Shown here one piece after another: positions 40,174 to 48,354 of a stretch of DNA of 64,000 nucleotides (the first letter of the stretch is position 1; each line of letters opens with the position of its first letter). The DNA is from Gemmatimonadota bacterium. GTDB taxonomy: Bacteria > JAAXHH01. The translations under genes were made by a program, and so were the position numbers. Where the stretch lies: the NCBI GenBank assembly GCA_009841265.1, contig VXMB01000001.1, positions 1-64,000 of the forward strand, read 5' to 3'. The notes below the pieces were generated by a model. It saw nothing but the letters and a program-made list of their open reading frames with translations, was not told where the DNA came from and searched no databases.

Positions 40174-41991
40174 CTAGCCGATCACCCGTATGGGCAGAAG
40201 GGGTTTCGAGGCGTCGACTCCGAAGTCCAGCCTGACTTCCTGGTCCCCCTTGCGAAACGTCATCTTGCCTGTTCCGGCAGGCGCGTCCACCCCGGGCGCC
40301 TCGTACAGCGGGTAGGCGTCGTAGTCGATGGCCTCGCCGTCCACCCTGTGCTGGCTATGCTGACCATGCTGGCCATCGAAGTACATCTCCATCTGGTTTC
40401 CGTCCAGCGTCTCGACGGTGACGCGGTCGCTCCCCGGCCATCCGGACAGGTCGGGTGATAAAGCGGCCCGGCGCGCGCAGAACGCTTCAAACGATTGCTC
40501 GCTGTCCGCCTCCCTGGCTTCAAGCACCAGTCCGCCATGCAGGTCCGGGATCCTGAGTAGCCAGCCGTCGATCTGGTCGGGATTGGCCGCCAGGTGGCGC
40601 ATGGACCCTTCCTCCCGGATTTCCGACCACCCGTAGGGACCGATCGGATAGAGGGCGATATAGGCGCCGGCGCCGGTATCTCCCATGATCCAGCCTTCGC
40701 GCTCCACCCAGCCGATAGACCGGGGCAGAAACAGGTTGATGAAGGGGGCCTCGTCGTCCGTTGGAATCTTGTACAGGACGATGACGGTGCCCTTGTGCTG
40801 CATCATCCTTTCATAGGGTGATGCGCCGAAAAGCCGGTCGGGCCATTGGAGATAGGGCTTGTCGGATCCGATCTGCCGTCTGATCTGCTGCGGATAGCCC
40901 ACGAGAAAGGCGCTGAACCGTTCCGGGCTGCGATAGGGGTGGTTGCAGCAGATCTTGGCCTGCTGATTCTCTCCCCGCCACGTTAGGTCCCATGAAATCA
41001 GGTCGATGGGGCCGGCCCCGGGGCCCGGCAGGCCCAGCTGCGACGACCCGAGGGCGAAGGACGGGCTCATATACGTGTACTTCCGGACCGGACGCGCCTC
41101 GTGCTCCACGCGTCGGTAGATCGTCCTGGGCGCCTTGGTCTTCTTGACGACGTGGGCCGTGGACCGGTCCACCGCCATCTCCGCGAAGAGGGCCGGGGGC
41201 CGGTAGGCGGCCGTGGCCGGCGGGATGCAGAAGCCATGGACGTGATGCTTCGGTTCGAACTCCTCGTCGCCGAAGTACAGATACTGCAGTGCGGAGATCG
41301 CGCCGGATTTCCTCCAGGTGTTCTCCCGGTAGCCTTCGCGGCTGTGGCCGCCCGCCCAGGATCCGTAGTAATACTCCAGCGCCATGTCCGCCACATACAA
41401 GGACAGCACCTGTTCGACCTGCCGGCGCAGGTGGGGGTCGGCCGCATGGTCCGCGAGCGTGATCATCGGCACCATGTGCTCCACGTGGTACTGGGGAGAG
41501 TCGTATTCGTGGTGGCCGTTGACTGCGGTGCGTTCGATCATCCCCAGGATCCAGCGCATGGCCTCGGCCCGGTTGGCTTCCGCGGACAGGCCGTTCCACA
41601 TGCATGTCGCGTCCGGCCACCGTTCCGCCGCCAGCAGGTTACCCACGTAGAACATCAGCCAGTGGTTCTCCGTGTTGCCGCGCTCGAGGACGCCGTCCAT
41701 CATGAAATCCCGGATGATCCCCAAAGCTTCCTCCGGCAGCCGGTCGGGCCACCGGGCGATGAGCGCGCCGCAGGGATATACGTGGAACGGACCGCCGGCG
41801 GGGCGGCCTCCCCATCCGTCCGTCTGGTCCGAAAGCGCGTTCCGCACGATGTCGACGACCTTCGCGTCGTCCATGCCCATCGCAAGGTGCGCGTTCAGGT
41901 CCCAGAGACCGCCACCGTCCCGCGTCGACCATTGCCGGACGACCCGGTCGGCCCGCTCGTCTACCTGCCTGTTGTAAGTTGCCTGGTCCAT
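40174..41991 (-). CDS. Uncharacterised protein, possible alpha/alpha-toroid plus beta-sandwich
   Basis: I do not recognise this protein. It has about 605 residues from ATG 41991; an in-frame TTG at 42030 would add 13 residues and overlap the propeller gene. Neither start has a ribosome-binding site. The N-terminal half is helical and rich in Trp, Tyr and His (NTENHWLMFYVGNLLAAERW, YHVEHMVPMITLADHAADPH, SWAGGHSREGYRENTW), the style of (alpha/alpha) toroid glycoside hydrolases and polysaccharide lyases. The C-terminal half is beta-rich. There is no signal peptide. Catalytic residues cannot be named. It follows the beta-propeller gene by 22 bp and is probably co-transcribed with it. Confidence 0.75.
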   Translation of the reverse strand: MDQATYNRQVDERADRVVRQWSTRDGGGLWDLNAHLAMGMDDAKVVDIVRNALSDQTDGWGGRPAGGPFHVYPCGALIARWPDRLPEEALGIIRDFMMDGVLERGNTENHWLMFYVGNLLAAERWPDATCMWNGLSAEANRAEAMRWILGMIERTAVNGHHEYDSPQYHVEHMVPMITLADHAADPHLRRQVEQVLSLYVADMALEYYYGSWAGGHSREGYRENTWRKSGAISALQYLYFGDEEFEPKHHVHGFCIPPATAAYRPPALFAEMAVDRSTAHVVKKTKAPRTIYRRVEHEARPVRKYTYMSPSFALGSSQLGLPGPGAGPIDLISWDLTWRGENQQAKICCNHPYRSPERFSAFLVGYPQQIRRQIGSDKPYLQWPDRLFGASPYERMMQHKGTVIVLYKIPTDDEAPFINLFLPRSIGWVEREGWIMGDTGAGAYIALYPIGPYGWSEIREEGSMRHLAANPDQIDGWLLRIPDLHGGLVLEAREADSEQSFEAFCARRAALSPDLSGWPGSDRVTVETLDGNQMEMYFDGQHGQHSQHRVDGEAIDYDAYPLYEAPGVDAPAGTGKMTFRKGDQEVRLDFGVDASKPLLPIRVIG

Positions 41992-42013
41992 GTGTTGGTT
42001 TTTGGGGGTTTGA

Positions 42014-42892
42014 CTAAGCTTCAGGTGCAATGATCGCGCGAACGTTTACGAAACCCGGTATCTGTTGCCACCCATGACCGCAGTCGTCCGTGTACCACAG
42101 CCCGCCCGGTGTGGCGCCGGCCAGCCAGGTCGACGTCGAACCGGGATGGCATCGCACGGCCGCGCACAGGTGGCGGGGTCCCCTACGAACCCAGTGGCCC
42201 GAACCATCGCCGATGGCCACGCCGTGTTCCGTGGCGGCAACGATATCGTCGCCGGCCCGCATCAATTCGAAGACCGCGCCGCCGTCCGCCGTATGGCCCG
42301 CCGAATCCCAGCGTTCACCGTCCTCGCTGCGCCAGATCCCCCGGTCGTCGGTGCCCGCCCAGAACTGACCGCCCATATGTGCCAGCGCGCGAACGGCCGT
42401 ACCCGAGATACTGGTCCGCCGCCACGCCGCTCCCGAGTCGTCCGCGATCAGGACGCCGCCTTCGGTGCCGATCAACCACGTCTTGGGCTCGTCGGGATGC
42501 ACGAGGATGGCGTTGGTGAAACGTTCGTTGACGCGGAGCGCGTCCGAGTGATGCGTCCAGCGGACCGCCCCGAGGTCGTCGTAGCGACCCGTGGCGATGC
42601 CGTAGGGGGATCCAGCAATCACACCCGGCGATCCTGCGATCGCTGCGATGGCCATGATCTCGGTTAGCGTCTCGTCGTGCAGTTGCTTCCAGCGGCCGGC
42701 CTGGTCCGCGTCGTTCGGCCACTCCCAGAGTCCGCTGCCCCAGCTCGCGCCAGCCACCAGGCGGCTCGGTTCACGGATCAGGCTGGAGATGCCGTACTCC
42801 TGGGCGCCGATGCGCGTCCAGGATCCACCAATGGTGCCGTGGTATACGCCCTTGGATCCGATAAGCCAGTGATCACGGGGGACAGTTCCCAA
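42014..42892 (-). CDS. Beta-propeller (BNR/HCF136-like) protein of unknown function
   Basis: A 292-residue protein made of repeating blades: HWLIGSKGVYHGTIGGSWTR, TWLIGTEGGVLIADDSGAAW, QFWAGTDDRGIWRSEDGERW, TWLAGATPGGLWYTDDCGHGW. The W-x-x-G-T/A-x-x-G-x-x-x-S/T-x-D-x-G-x-x-W pattern is that of BNR/sialidase-type and HCF136-like propellers. No catalytic residues can be assigned, so it may be a binding or scaffold protein. TTG 42892 is preferred as start because GGAG lies 6 bases upstream; a TTG at 42904 is the alternative. There is no signal peptide. It is the first gene of a probable pair with the unrecognised protein at 40174-41991. Confidence 0.75.
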   Translation of the reverse strand: MGTVPRDHWLIGSKGVYHGTIGGSWTRIGAQEYGISSLIREPSRLVAGASWGSGLWEWPNDADQAGRWKQLHDETLTEIMAIAAIAGSPGVIAGSPYGIATGRYDDLGAVRWTHHSDALRVNERFTNAILVHPDEPKTWLIGTEGGVLIADDSGAAWRRTSISGTAVRALAHMGGQFWAGTDDRGIWRSEDGERWDSAGHTADGGAVFELMRAGDDIVAATEHGVAIGDGSGHWVRRGPRHLCAAVRCHPGSTSTWLAGATPGGLWYTDDCGHGWQQIPGFVNVRAIIAPEA

Positions 42893-42926
42893 TGAACACT
42901 CCAAATTTAACTGATTGAAATTGTTG

Positions 42927-42956
42927 TTTTTATCGGCTGCGGTGCAACATCTTCAA
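42927..42956 (-). promoter_or_regulatory. Candidate promoter of the propeller gene
   Basis: On the minus strand, TTGAAG (42956-42951), 18 bp, TAAAAA (42932-42927), about 35 bases upstream of the preferred TTG start. The surrounding 42905-43165 region is locally AT-rich at its left end and otherwise shows only a small hairpin (tgcgcg 43091-43096, cgcgca 43101-43106). Confidence 0.35.
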
Positions 42957-43165
42957 TTCAACTTCCCAACGATGGTCGTCCCGCGTGAATAGGACAATTT
43001 CAACGTCCACCTCGCGGAAACACCGCCCCAAAATAAACACTGGCCATGAGGCAAACAAGGAAGTTTCCCGGTAGCCGGAAAGTTTAGGGTTGCGCGACAA
43101 CGCGCAGTGGTTCCAGATTCCAGAAACACCCCCATGGCCCGTTGCCCCCAACGAAGGAAGTCGAT

Positions 43166-44227
43166 TTGACGGATACCCGGGAACTCGCCGACTGGCTGTA
43201 TCAGTTGCCCGACCTGCCTCGCGCGCCGTTGGTTCAACTACCCACGCCGATTCATCAACTCCCGAATCTCGGCGCGCACCTGGGAGGGCCGGAGCTTTGG
43301 ATCAAGCGCGACGATCTGACCGGGCTGGCGGGTGGCGGCAACAAGTCGCGCAAGCTGGAGTTCCTGGTGGGCGACGCCCTGCGGATGGGCGACGATACCC
43401 TGGTCACGGTCGGTGCCATACAGTCGAACCACACCCGGCAGACGGCGGCCGCGGCAGCCCGGTGCGGGTTGCGGTGCGCGCTGCTGCATTGCGCCTGGAC
43501 CAGAGATGCGGGACCCGGATACCGTCACGTGGGTAACATCCTGCTCAGCAATATCCTGGGCGCCGAACTCTACCTGGATGACCGCGAACGATCCATCGAG
43601 GACAAAGGTCCGCTTGAAGATCTGGCCGAACACCTGCGCCGGCAGGGACGCAATCCGTATCTCATCCCGGGCGGCGCTTCCGATCACACACTGGGCAGCA
43701 TGGGCTATGTCGCCTGCGCCGCCGAGATCACGCGGCAGTCACGCGACCAGGGCTTTAAATTCGACTACGTGGTGCATTGCACGGGCAGCAGCAGCACGCA
43801 GTCGGGACTGGTCGCCGGTTTCGCGGCGATGGCAGCCGGTACGCGCGTGATCGGCGTGTCGGACGATAACGAGGCCGAGATCAAAAAGACGAGGGTACTC
43901 CGGCTTGCAAATACTACGCTGGAAACCCTGGCCCTGCCGCAGCGCGTCCGTCCCGACGACATCGAGATTGTCACCGCCACGGCCGATCCCTATGGTATCG
44001 CGAACGAAGAGGTGTTCAAGGGGATCCAGCTTCTCGCGCGCAGCGAGGGAATCATGGCCGATCCCGTCTACGAGGGGAAGGCAATACACGGCCTGCTCAA
44101 GCTGGCTGCTGAAGGACGGTTCGAACCGGACGCCCGGATACTGCTCATGCACCTGGGCGGCACCCCGGCGGTCCACGCCTATGCCGGACAGTTTCCCCCG
44201 GTGGAGTTTACGCGATTCGAGCCTTGA
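43166..44227 (+). CDS. D-cysteine desulfhydrase/ACC deaminase-family PLP enzyme
   Basis: A 353-residue cytoplasmic PLP enzyme of the tryptophan-synthase-beta fold. LPTPIHQLPNL, WIKRDDLTGLAGGGNKSRKLEF contains the PLP lysine, and GAIQSNHTRQTAAAA and GSSSTQSGLVAGF are the cofactor and substrate loops. D-cysteine desulfhydrase, ACC deaminase and L-cysteate sulfo-lyase share these motifs, so the exact substrate is open. The start is put at TTG 43166, because GAAGGAAG ends 5 bases upstream; an in-frame TTG at 43142 has no such site. The ANKH-like transporter gene follows but has its own strong promoter. Confidence 0.85.
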   Translation: MTDTRELADWLYQLPDLPRAPLVQLPTPIHQLPNLGAHLGGPELWIKRDDLTGLAGGGNKSRKLEFLVGDALRMGDDTLVTVGAIQSNHTRQTAAAAARCGLRCALLHCAWTRDAGPGYRHVGNILLSNILGAELYLDDRERSIEDKGPLEDLAEHLRRQGRNPYLIPGGASDHTLGSMGYVACAAEITRQSRDQGFKFDYVVHCTGSSSTQSGLVAGFAAMAAGTRVIGVSDDNEAEIKKTRVLRLANTTLETLALPQRVRPDDIEIVTATADPYGIANEEVFKGIQLLARSEGIMADPVYEGKAIHGLLKLAAEGRFEPDARILLMHLGGTPAVHAYAGQFPPVEFTRFEP

Positions 44228-44262
44228 TCGGGTCGCGTCGGATCCCTTCGATTTCCCCATCC

Positions 44263-44291
44263 TTGACCCTAGTAACCCGCCCGGCTATACT
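44263..44291 (+). promoter_or_regulatory. Near-consensus promoter of the ANKH-like gene, leaderless geometry
   Basis: TTGACC (44263-44268), exactly 17 bp, TATACT (44286-44291); both hexamers match the sigma-70 consensus at five of six positions. The ATG is at 44300, only 8 bases after the -10, with no Shine-Dalgarno sequence between them (ctcctacc). Confidence 0.6.
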
Positions 44292-44299
44292 CTCCTACC

Positions 44300-45649
44300 A
44301 TGTACCGGACCCTATTCTGGTTCCTCCTCCCCCTCGTCATCACCGAACTGATCTACGAACTGGGCATCCAGGTCATCAACGGCGGCATCGCCCGTGTGCC
44401 CCGACCCACCGAAACCCTGGCCGCGTACGGTATTGCCTGGGGGCTGACGTCCTTCCTGACCGGCACCGTCTCCCAGACCCGGCAGATGTCCATGGTCCTC
44501 GTCCGGGACCGGGCGACCTTCCACACCGTGTTTCGATGCGTCGCCGGTTTCGGCGGCGTGCACTTCCTCGTACTGGCGTGTCTGGCGTTCACGCCGGTGG
44601 GGCTGTGGGTGATCGACGAACTTCACGCTGTGGACCCGATCCTCGGCGGCACGGTGCGCAGCGCGCTCGGACTCCTGCTGCCCATACCGCTGATTGTGGG
44701 CATCACGAGGTTCCTGTCGGGACTCCTGTTGCGGGTGCGGCGGACCGACATCATCAGTTATGCCATGATGGCGGGCATCAGCATGAGTGTGGTGTCCGTG
44801 TTCCTGTTCCTTCCGACGCCGACCGTTCAGGCCGATCCCATTCTGCTGCCGGTGGCCGCGACCTACTTCGGCGTCCTGACGGAACTGGCCGTGATCATCT
44901 ACGGCTACCGGCGATTCGTTCGGAGATCACTGCGGAGGGGCGGGAGCACGGAAGTGGAGCGAGCGGCTGGACAGGATGCGGCCGGGCAGGATGCAGTGGG
45001 CGAACCGGTCTCCAGGAGACAACATCCGCTGACCGCGGCCTATGTGTTGCGGTTCTACTGGCCCCTGGCCGTAACGATCGGCATTCAGGCCTTGAGCCGG
45101 CCCATCATCAACCTGTTCGTCGCCCGGGGCGCGGACGGCACGGAATCCCTGGCCGTGCTCACCATCGTGTACGCCCTCGCGCATCTGCCCTACGGGTGGC
45201 TGAACGAACTCAAGAACCTGCCGCCCGCCTTTCAGCGGCAGGATCCGGAAGGCCGGATCATCCGCCGGTTCACGGCCATCTGTGGTCTGATTTCCTTTGG
45301 GACGATGGTCCTGATGTTCTGGACCCCGATGAGGTTTTTCCTGCTTGAGACGCTGATCGGCGTGGATCACGATTTCGCCGTGCGCTGCACCGTGCCGCTG
45401 ATCATCTTCTCCTTCTTTCCCCTCGCCGTCACGATCCGGTCCTATCTCCACGGGATCGCGCTGCGGGACCTCCGGACGGGCGCCATCGCACCGAGCGGCC
45501 CCGCCCGGGCCGGCGCGATCGTCATCGTCGTGAACGTACTCGCGCTCTTCGACCTGCACGGGGCGATCCGCGGCGTGGCGGCCCTCTACAGTGGTTTCGT
45601 CACGGAAACGATCGTGGTGCGGTGGCGCATGGGCAGAAGCCGCGGCTAG
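44300..45649 (+). CDS. Bacterial ANKH (progressive ankylosis) family membrane transporter
   Basis: A 449-residue protein with about 12 transmembrane segments of the MOP flippase superfamily. Segments match vertebrate ANKH as I remember it: NGGIAR near 32-37, LAAYGIAWGL, DELHAVD, then FYWPLAVTIGIQALSRPIIN followed by LFVARG, HLPYGWLNEL, VLMFWTP, IFSFFPLAVTIRSYL and SGFVTETIVV. ANKH exports pyrophosphate precursors (ATP, citrate) in animals; the bacterial substrate is unknown. A polar loop (about 215-245, Gln/Gly/Ala-rich) lies between the halves. Its stop codon shares the palindrome CTAG with the convergent gene's stop. Confidence 0.8.
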   Translation: MYRTLFWFLLPLVITELIYELGIQVINGGIARVPRPTETLAAYGIAWGLTSFLTGTVSQTRQMSMVLVRDRATFHTVFRCVAGFGGVHFLVLACLAFTPVGLWVIDELHAVDPILGGTVRSALGLLLPIPLIVGITRFLSGLLLRVRRTDIISYAMMAGISMSVVSVFLFLPTPTVQADPILLPVAATYFGVLTELAVIIYGYRRFVRRSLRRGGSTEVERAAGQDAAGQDAVGEPVSRRQHPLTAAYVLRFYWPLAVTIGIQALSRPIINLFVARGADGTESLAVLTIVYALAHLPYGWLNELKNLPPAFQRQDPEGRIIRRFTAICGLISFGTMVLMFWTPMRFFLLETLIGVDHDFAVRCTVPLIIFSFFPLAVTIRSYLHGIALRDLRTGAIAPSGPARAGAIVIVVNVLALFDLHGAIRGVAALYSGFVTETIVVRWRMGRSRG

Positions 45650-46908
45650 CTGGCGGTCTCCCTCCAGCCCTTCGTGATGTCCAGAAAGGCGTCGATGTCC
45701 TGCTCGTTGTTGAACATGGCGGGACCCACGCGGATCTGGGTGTTGTTCTCCCGGAAGGACAACCAGACGCTCGCGTCGTTGAGCTGCTTTTCGATCACCT
45801 CCTGATCGGCGCCGTGGTTGAAGGACACGATGGCGGACTGGTTGCCGGGCGGCGTGAAGACCTCGAACCCCTGCTCGGTCAATCCGGCGTGCAGGCGGTG
45901 CGCCAGGGCGACCGTGTGCTGTTCGATTCGGTCGGTTCCCACGTTAAGCAGGTAATCCAGCGACCCGGAAAGCTGGTAGATCGCCGCGAAGGCCGGCGTG
46001 GCGTATCCGAACTTCCTGGCGTCGGTATATAGCGTGTACTGGTAGTCGGGCAGCCTTTCGTCCACCATTCTCCATCCCAGGCGGTCGGGTTTCACCACGT
46101 CCATTACCGATTCCCGCACGTAAAACGGCGCCACGCCGAAACCGCCGAGGAGCCACTTGTAGGATCCCGTAGTGAGGAAATCGACCCCGGTCGGTCCGAC
46201 GTCGAGATCGACCATGCCCACGCCCTGTACGGCGTCCGCATACAGGTAGGCGCCCTGGGCGTGAGCCACGTCCGCCAGGGCTTTCAGATCGTGGCGATAG
46301 CCGTTCCGGTTGGATATCCAGGCCACGGAGACCAGCTTCGTGTTCTCGTCCACCATCTCGGCGAAGGAATCGGGCGAAGCCACGCCGTCCACGTTCCGGA
46401 CGATACGCGTTTCGATGCCCAGGGTCTCGGCAAGTTGACTGTACATCACGAGCGAAGTCATGTAGTGTAGATCGTCGATCACCACGTTGTCCCCGGCCTT
46501 CAGGTCCAGGGAGTTGACCACGATGTTCTCGCCTTCGCTGGTGGACGACACCAGGCCGATCTCCCCGATCCGGGCCCGTATGAGGCGCGAAAACTTCTCC
46601 CGCACGGCTTCCTCTTCATCGAGCATGGCGCGCAAATGGACCGGATCGCGGGACTTGGCCGCGAGGAACTCGATAGTCTTGTCCACCGCAGGCTGGGGCG
46701 ACGGACCGATGTACGGTGTATTCAGGTACAGGTTATCGCCGGCGACCGGAAAATCCGCGCGAACGCCCAGCGGATCGTCGCCGGTGGGAGGCGCGGCGCT
46801 GACATCCGCCGGGGCCTGGTTCGATTCGTCGCTGCATGCGAGTCCGGCGGCGCCGGCGAGGGCGGCCGTGGACACGACGCCCATGAACTCCCGTCTCGAT
46901 ACGGACAT
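45646..46908 (-). CDS. Tat-exported lipoprotein, aminotransferase class V (cysteine desulfurase-like)
   Basis: A 420-residue protein. The N-terminus SRREFMGVVSTAALAGAAGLAC combines a twin-arginine signal (Arg5-Arg6) with a lipobox (Cys25), so the folded enzyme should be exported and lipid-anchored. The class V PLP domain is clear: STSEGENIVVNSL, YLYADAVQGVG, and the PLP lysine in TTGSYKWLLGGFG. Relatives include cysteine desulfurases and isopenicillin-N epimerase; no active-site Cys loop typical of desulfurases is obvious. The natural substrate outside the cytoplasm is unknown. AAGGAG is 6 bases before ATG 46908. Confidence 0.9.
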   Translation of the reverse strand: MSVSRREFMGVVSTAALAGAAGLACSDESNQAPADVSAAPPTGDDPLGVRADFPVAGDNLYLNTPYIGPSPQPAVDKTIEFLAAKSRDPVHLRAMLDEEEAVREKFSRLIRARIGEIGLVSSTSEGENIVVNSLDLKAGDNVVIDDLHYMTSLVMYSQLAETLGIETRIVRNVDGVASPDSFAEMVDENTKLVSVAWISNRNGYRHDLKALADVAHAQGAYLYADAVQGVGMVDLDVGPTGVDFLTTGSYKWLLGGFGVAPFYVRESVMDVVKPDRLGWRMVDERLPDYQYTLYTDARKFGYATPAFAAIYQLSGSLDYLLNVGTDRIEQHTVALAHRLHAGLTEQGFEVFTPPGNQSAIVSFNHGADQEVIEKQLNDASVWLSFRENNTQIRVGPAMFNNEQDIDAFLDITKGWRETAS

Positions 46909-47034
46909 GAGTTGCTCCTTGTTGTATTTCCATGTTGATTGATGATTTTGTGCTGGGAATGGCGTACGAGGACGGTACAGGATCCGGTGCCCGGCGTCAA
47001 GGAAAGTTCACCGGCCGGCGCCGGTCGAAATCCC

Positions 47035-47063
47035 TTGACGGTACGCGCCATATGGCATAGTCT
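47035..47063 (+). promoter_or_regulatory. Candidate promoter of the SMP-30-like gene
   Basis: TTGACG (47035-47040), 17 bp, TAGTCT (47058-47063). The -35 is strong and the -10 weak. It lies about 120 bp before ATG 47186. The rest of 46909-47185 shows no gene. Confidence 0.4.
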
Positions 47064-47185
47064 GGCAGGAATTCCAATTACCTCGATTCTTCCTGCTATA
47101 AAGCCAGTTCTGATCATACAGGGTTCAAGTCGGAACCCTTGTCTCGTGACCGTTTTTAACGGATGCTGTCATAGGAGACCGAAGC

Positions 47186-48238
47186 ATGTCCTTTCGCCTC
47201 GCTATTCCAATAATTGGCCTGTTGCTCGCCGTACCGTTGCTCGCAGCACCCCTCCAAGCCCAGGAAGCCGATCCGCCCTTCGGCGATCCGGAGTTCATCT
47301 CGCCCGACGCACGCCTGGAGATGGTGTTCAACGAGGGTCTCGCCCTGACCGAAAGTCCCGCCGAGGGCCCGGACGGGATGATCTACTTCAGCGACATCAC
47401 CTTCACCACGTCGGCGGGTGCGGACGGCATCGAGGCCGGCCACATCTGGCGGTACGACCCCGATACGGGCGAGACCACCATATTCCGGTCGCCCAGCGGG
47501 ATGTCCAACGGCCTCAAATTTGACGCCCAGGACCGGCTCATCGCCGCGGAGGGCGCCGACCAAGGCGGACGGCGGGTAACGCGGACGGACATGGAGACGG
47601 GCAAGGCCTACATCATCGCCCACGAGTATGAAGGGCGGCCCTTCAACGCCCCGAATGACGTAGCCATCGACGAGCAGGGACGGGTCTACTTCAGCGATCC
47701 CAAGTACATCGGCAACGAATCGGTGGAACAACCCGTAATGGCCGTGTACCGCATCGATACGGACGGGTCGATCCACCGGATCATCACCGACGCGGGCAAG
47801 CCGAACGGCGTGGTGGTCTCTCCCGACCAGCAGACTCTCTACGTGGTCAGCAACGACAACGGTTCCATCGACCTGGGCAAGATCACCCTCGACATCCCCG
47901 TGCACAAGGGACGCATGGCCCTGCTGGCCTACGACCTGCACGAGGACGGGTCCGCCACGTTCCGGAGCGTTCTCGTGGACTACCTGCCCGACGACGGGCC
48001 CGACGGCCTGGTCGTCGACGTCGAAGGCAACCTGTACGTGTCCGAGCGCGACATGACCCGGCCGGGCATCGCCATACGCGCGCCGGACGGGACCGAAAAG
48101 GCCTTCATCCCCACCGGCGTGCTGCCTACCAACGTGGGCTTCGGCCGCGGCGAGAACAGCAAGATCCTGTACATCACCGCGGGTACCGGGCTCTACCGGA
48201 TCCCCGTGATGAAGGACGGCTACCATCTTCCACGGTAG
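47186..48238 (+). CDS. Secreted SMP-30/gluconolactonase/LRE-like protein
   Basis: A 350-residue six-bladed propeller with a signal peptide (MSFRLAIPIIGLLLAVPLLA, cleavage near PLQAQ). SMP-30 motifs: EGPDGMIYFSDI, NGLKFDAQDRLIAAEG, FNAPNDVAIDEQGRVYFSDP (metal-binding Asn and Asp), KPNGVVVSPDQQTLYV and DGPDGLVVDVEGNLYVSE. Family members are Ca2+/Zn2+-dependent lactonases acting on sugar lactones; here the site would be periplasmic. AGGAG is 8 bases before the ATG. The SSS symporter gene follows after 116 bp on the same strand, suggesting lactone hydrolysis followed by uptake of the product, which fits the sugar-acid dehydratases elsewhere in the window. Confidence 0.9.
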   Translation: MSFRLAIPIIGLLLAVPLLAAPLQAQEADPPFGDPEFISPDARLEMVFNEGLALTESPAEGPDGMIYFSDITFTTSAGADGIEAGHIWRYDPDTGETTIFRSPSGMSNGLKFDAQDRLIAAEGADQGGRRVTRTDMETGKAYIIAHEYEGRPFNAPNDVAIDEQGRVYFSDPKYIGNESVEQPVMAVYRIDTDGSIHRIITDAGKPNGVVVSPDQQTLYVVSNDNGSIDLGKITLDIPVHKGRMALLAYDLHEDGSATFRSVLVDYLPDDGPDGLVVDVEGNLYVSERDMTRPGIAIRAPDGTEKAFIPTGVLPTNVGFGRGENSKILYITAGTGLYRIPVMKDGYHLPR

Positions 48239-48354
48239 CAAATGCGGGAATCGGCGCGGCTACCCAACGATCCACGACCTCGTCGGACCGGCTTGTTGAC
48301 CATCCGAACCATCACCAGGCCGGTCCGGCACCTTGCCCCACGCGTCCCGGACCC

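Noticed and set aside
42930..43151. A 73-codon minus-strand frame in the intergenic region upstream of the desulfhydrase gene
   Set aside because: No ribosome-binding site, no recognisable feature, and it overlaps the candidate promoter of the propeller gene.
47050..47072. A sigma-54 promoter (TGGCAT ... TGGCAG) before the SMP-30 gene
   Set aside because: The GG and GC elements are one base too close together for the -24/-12 spacing, and the TTGC element is not matched.
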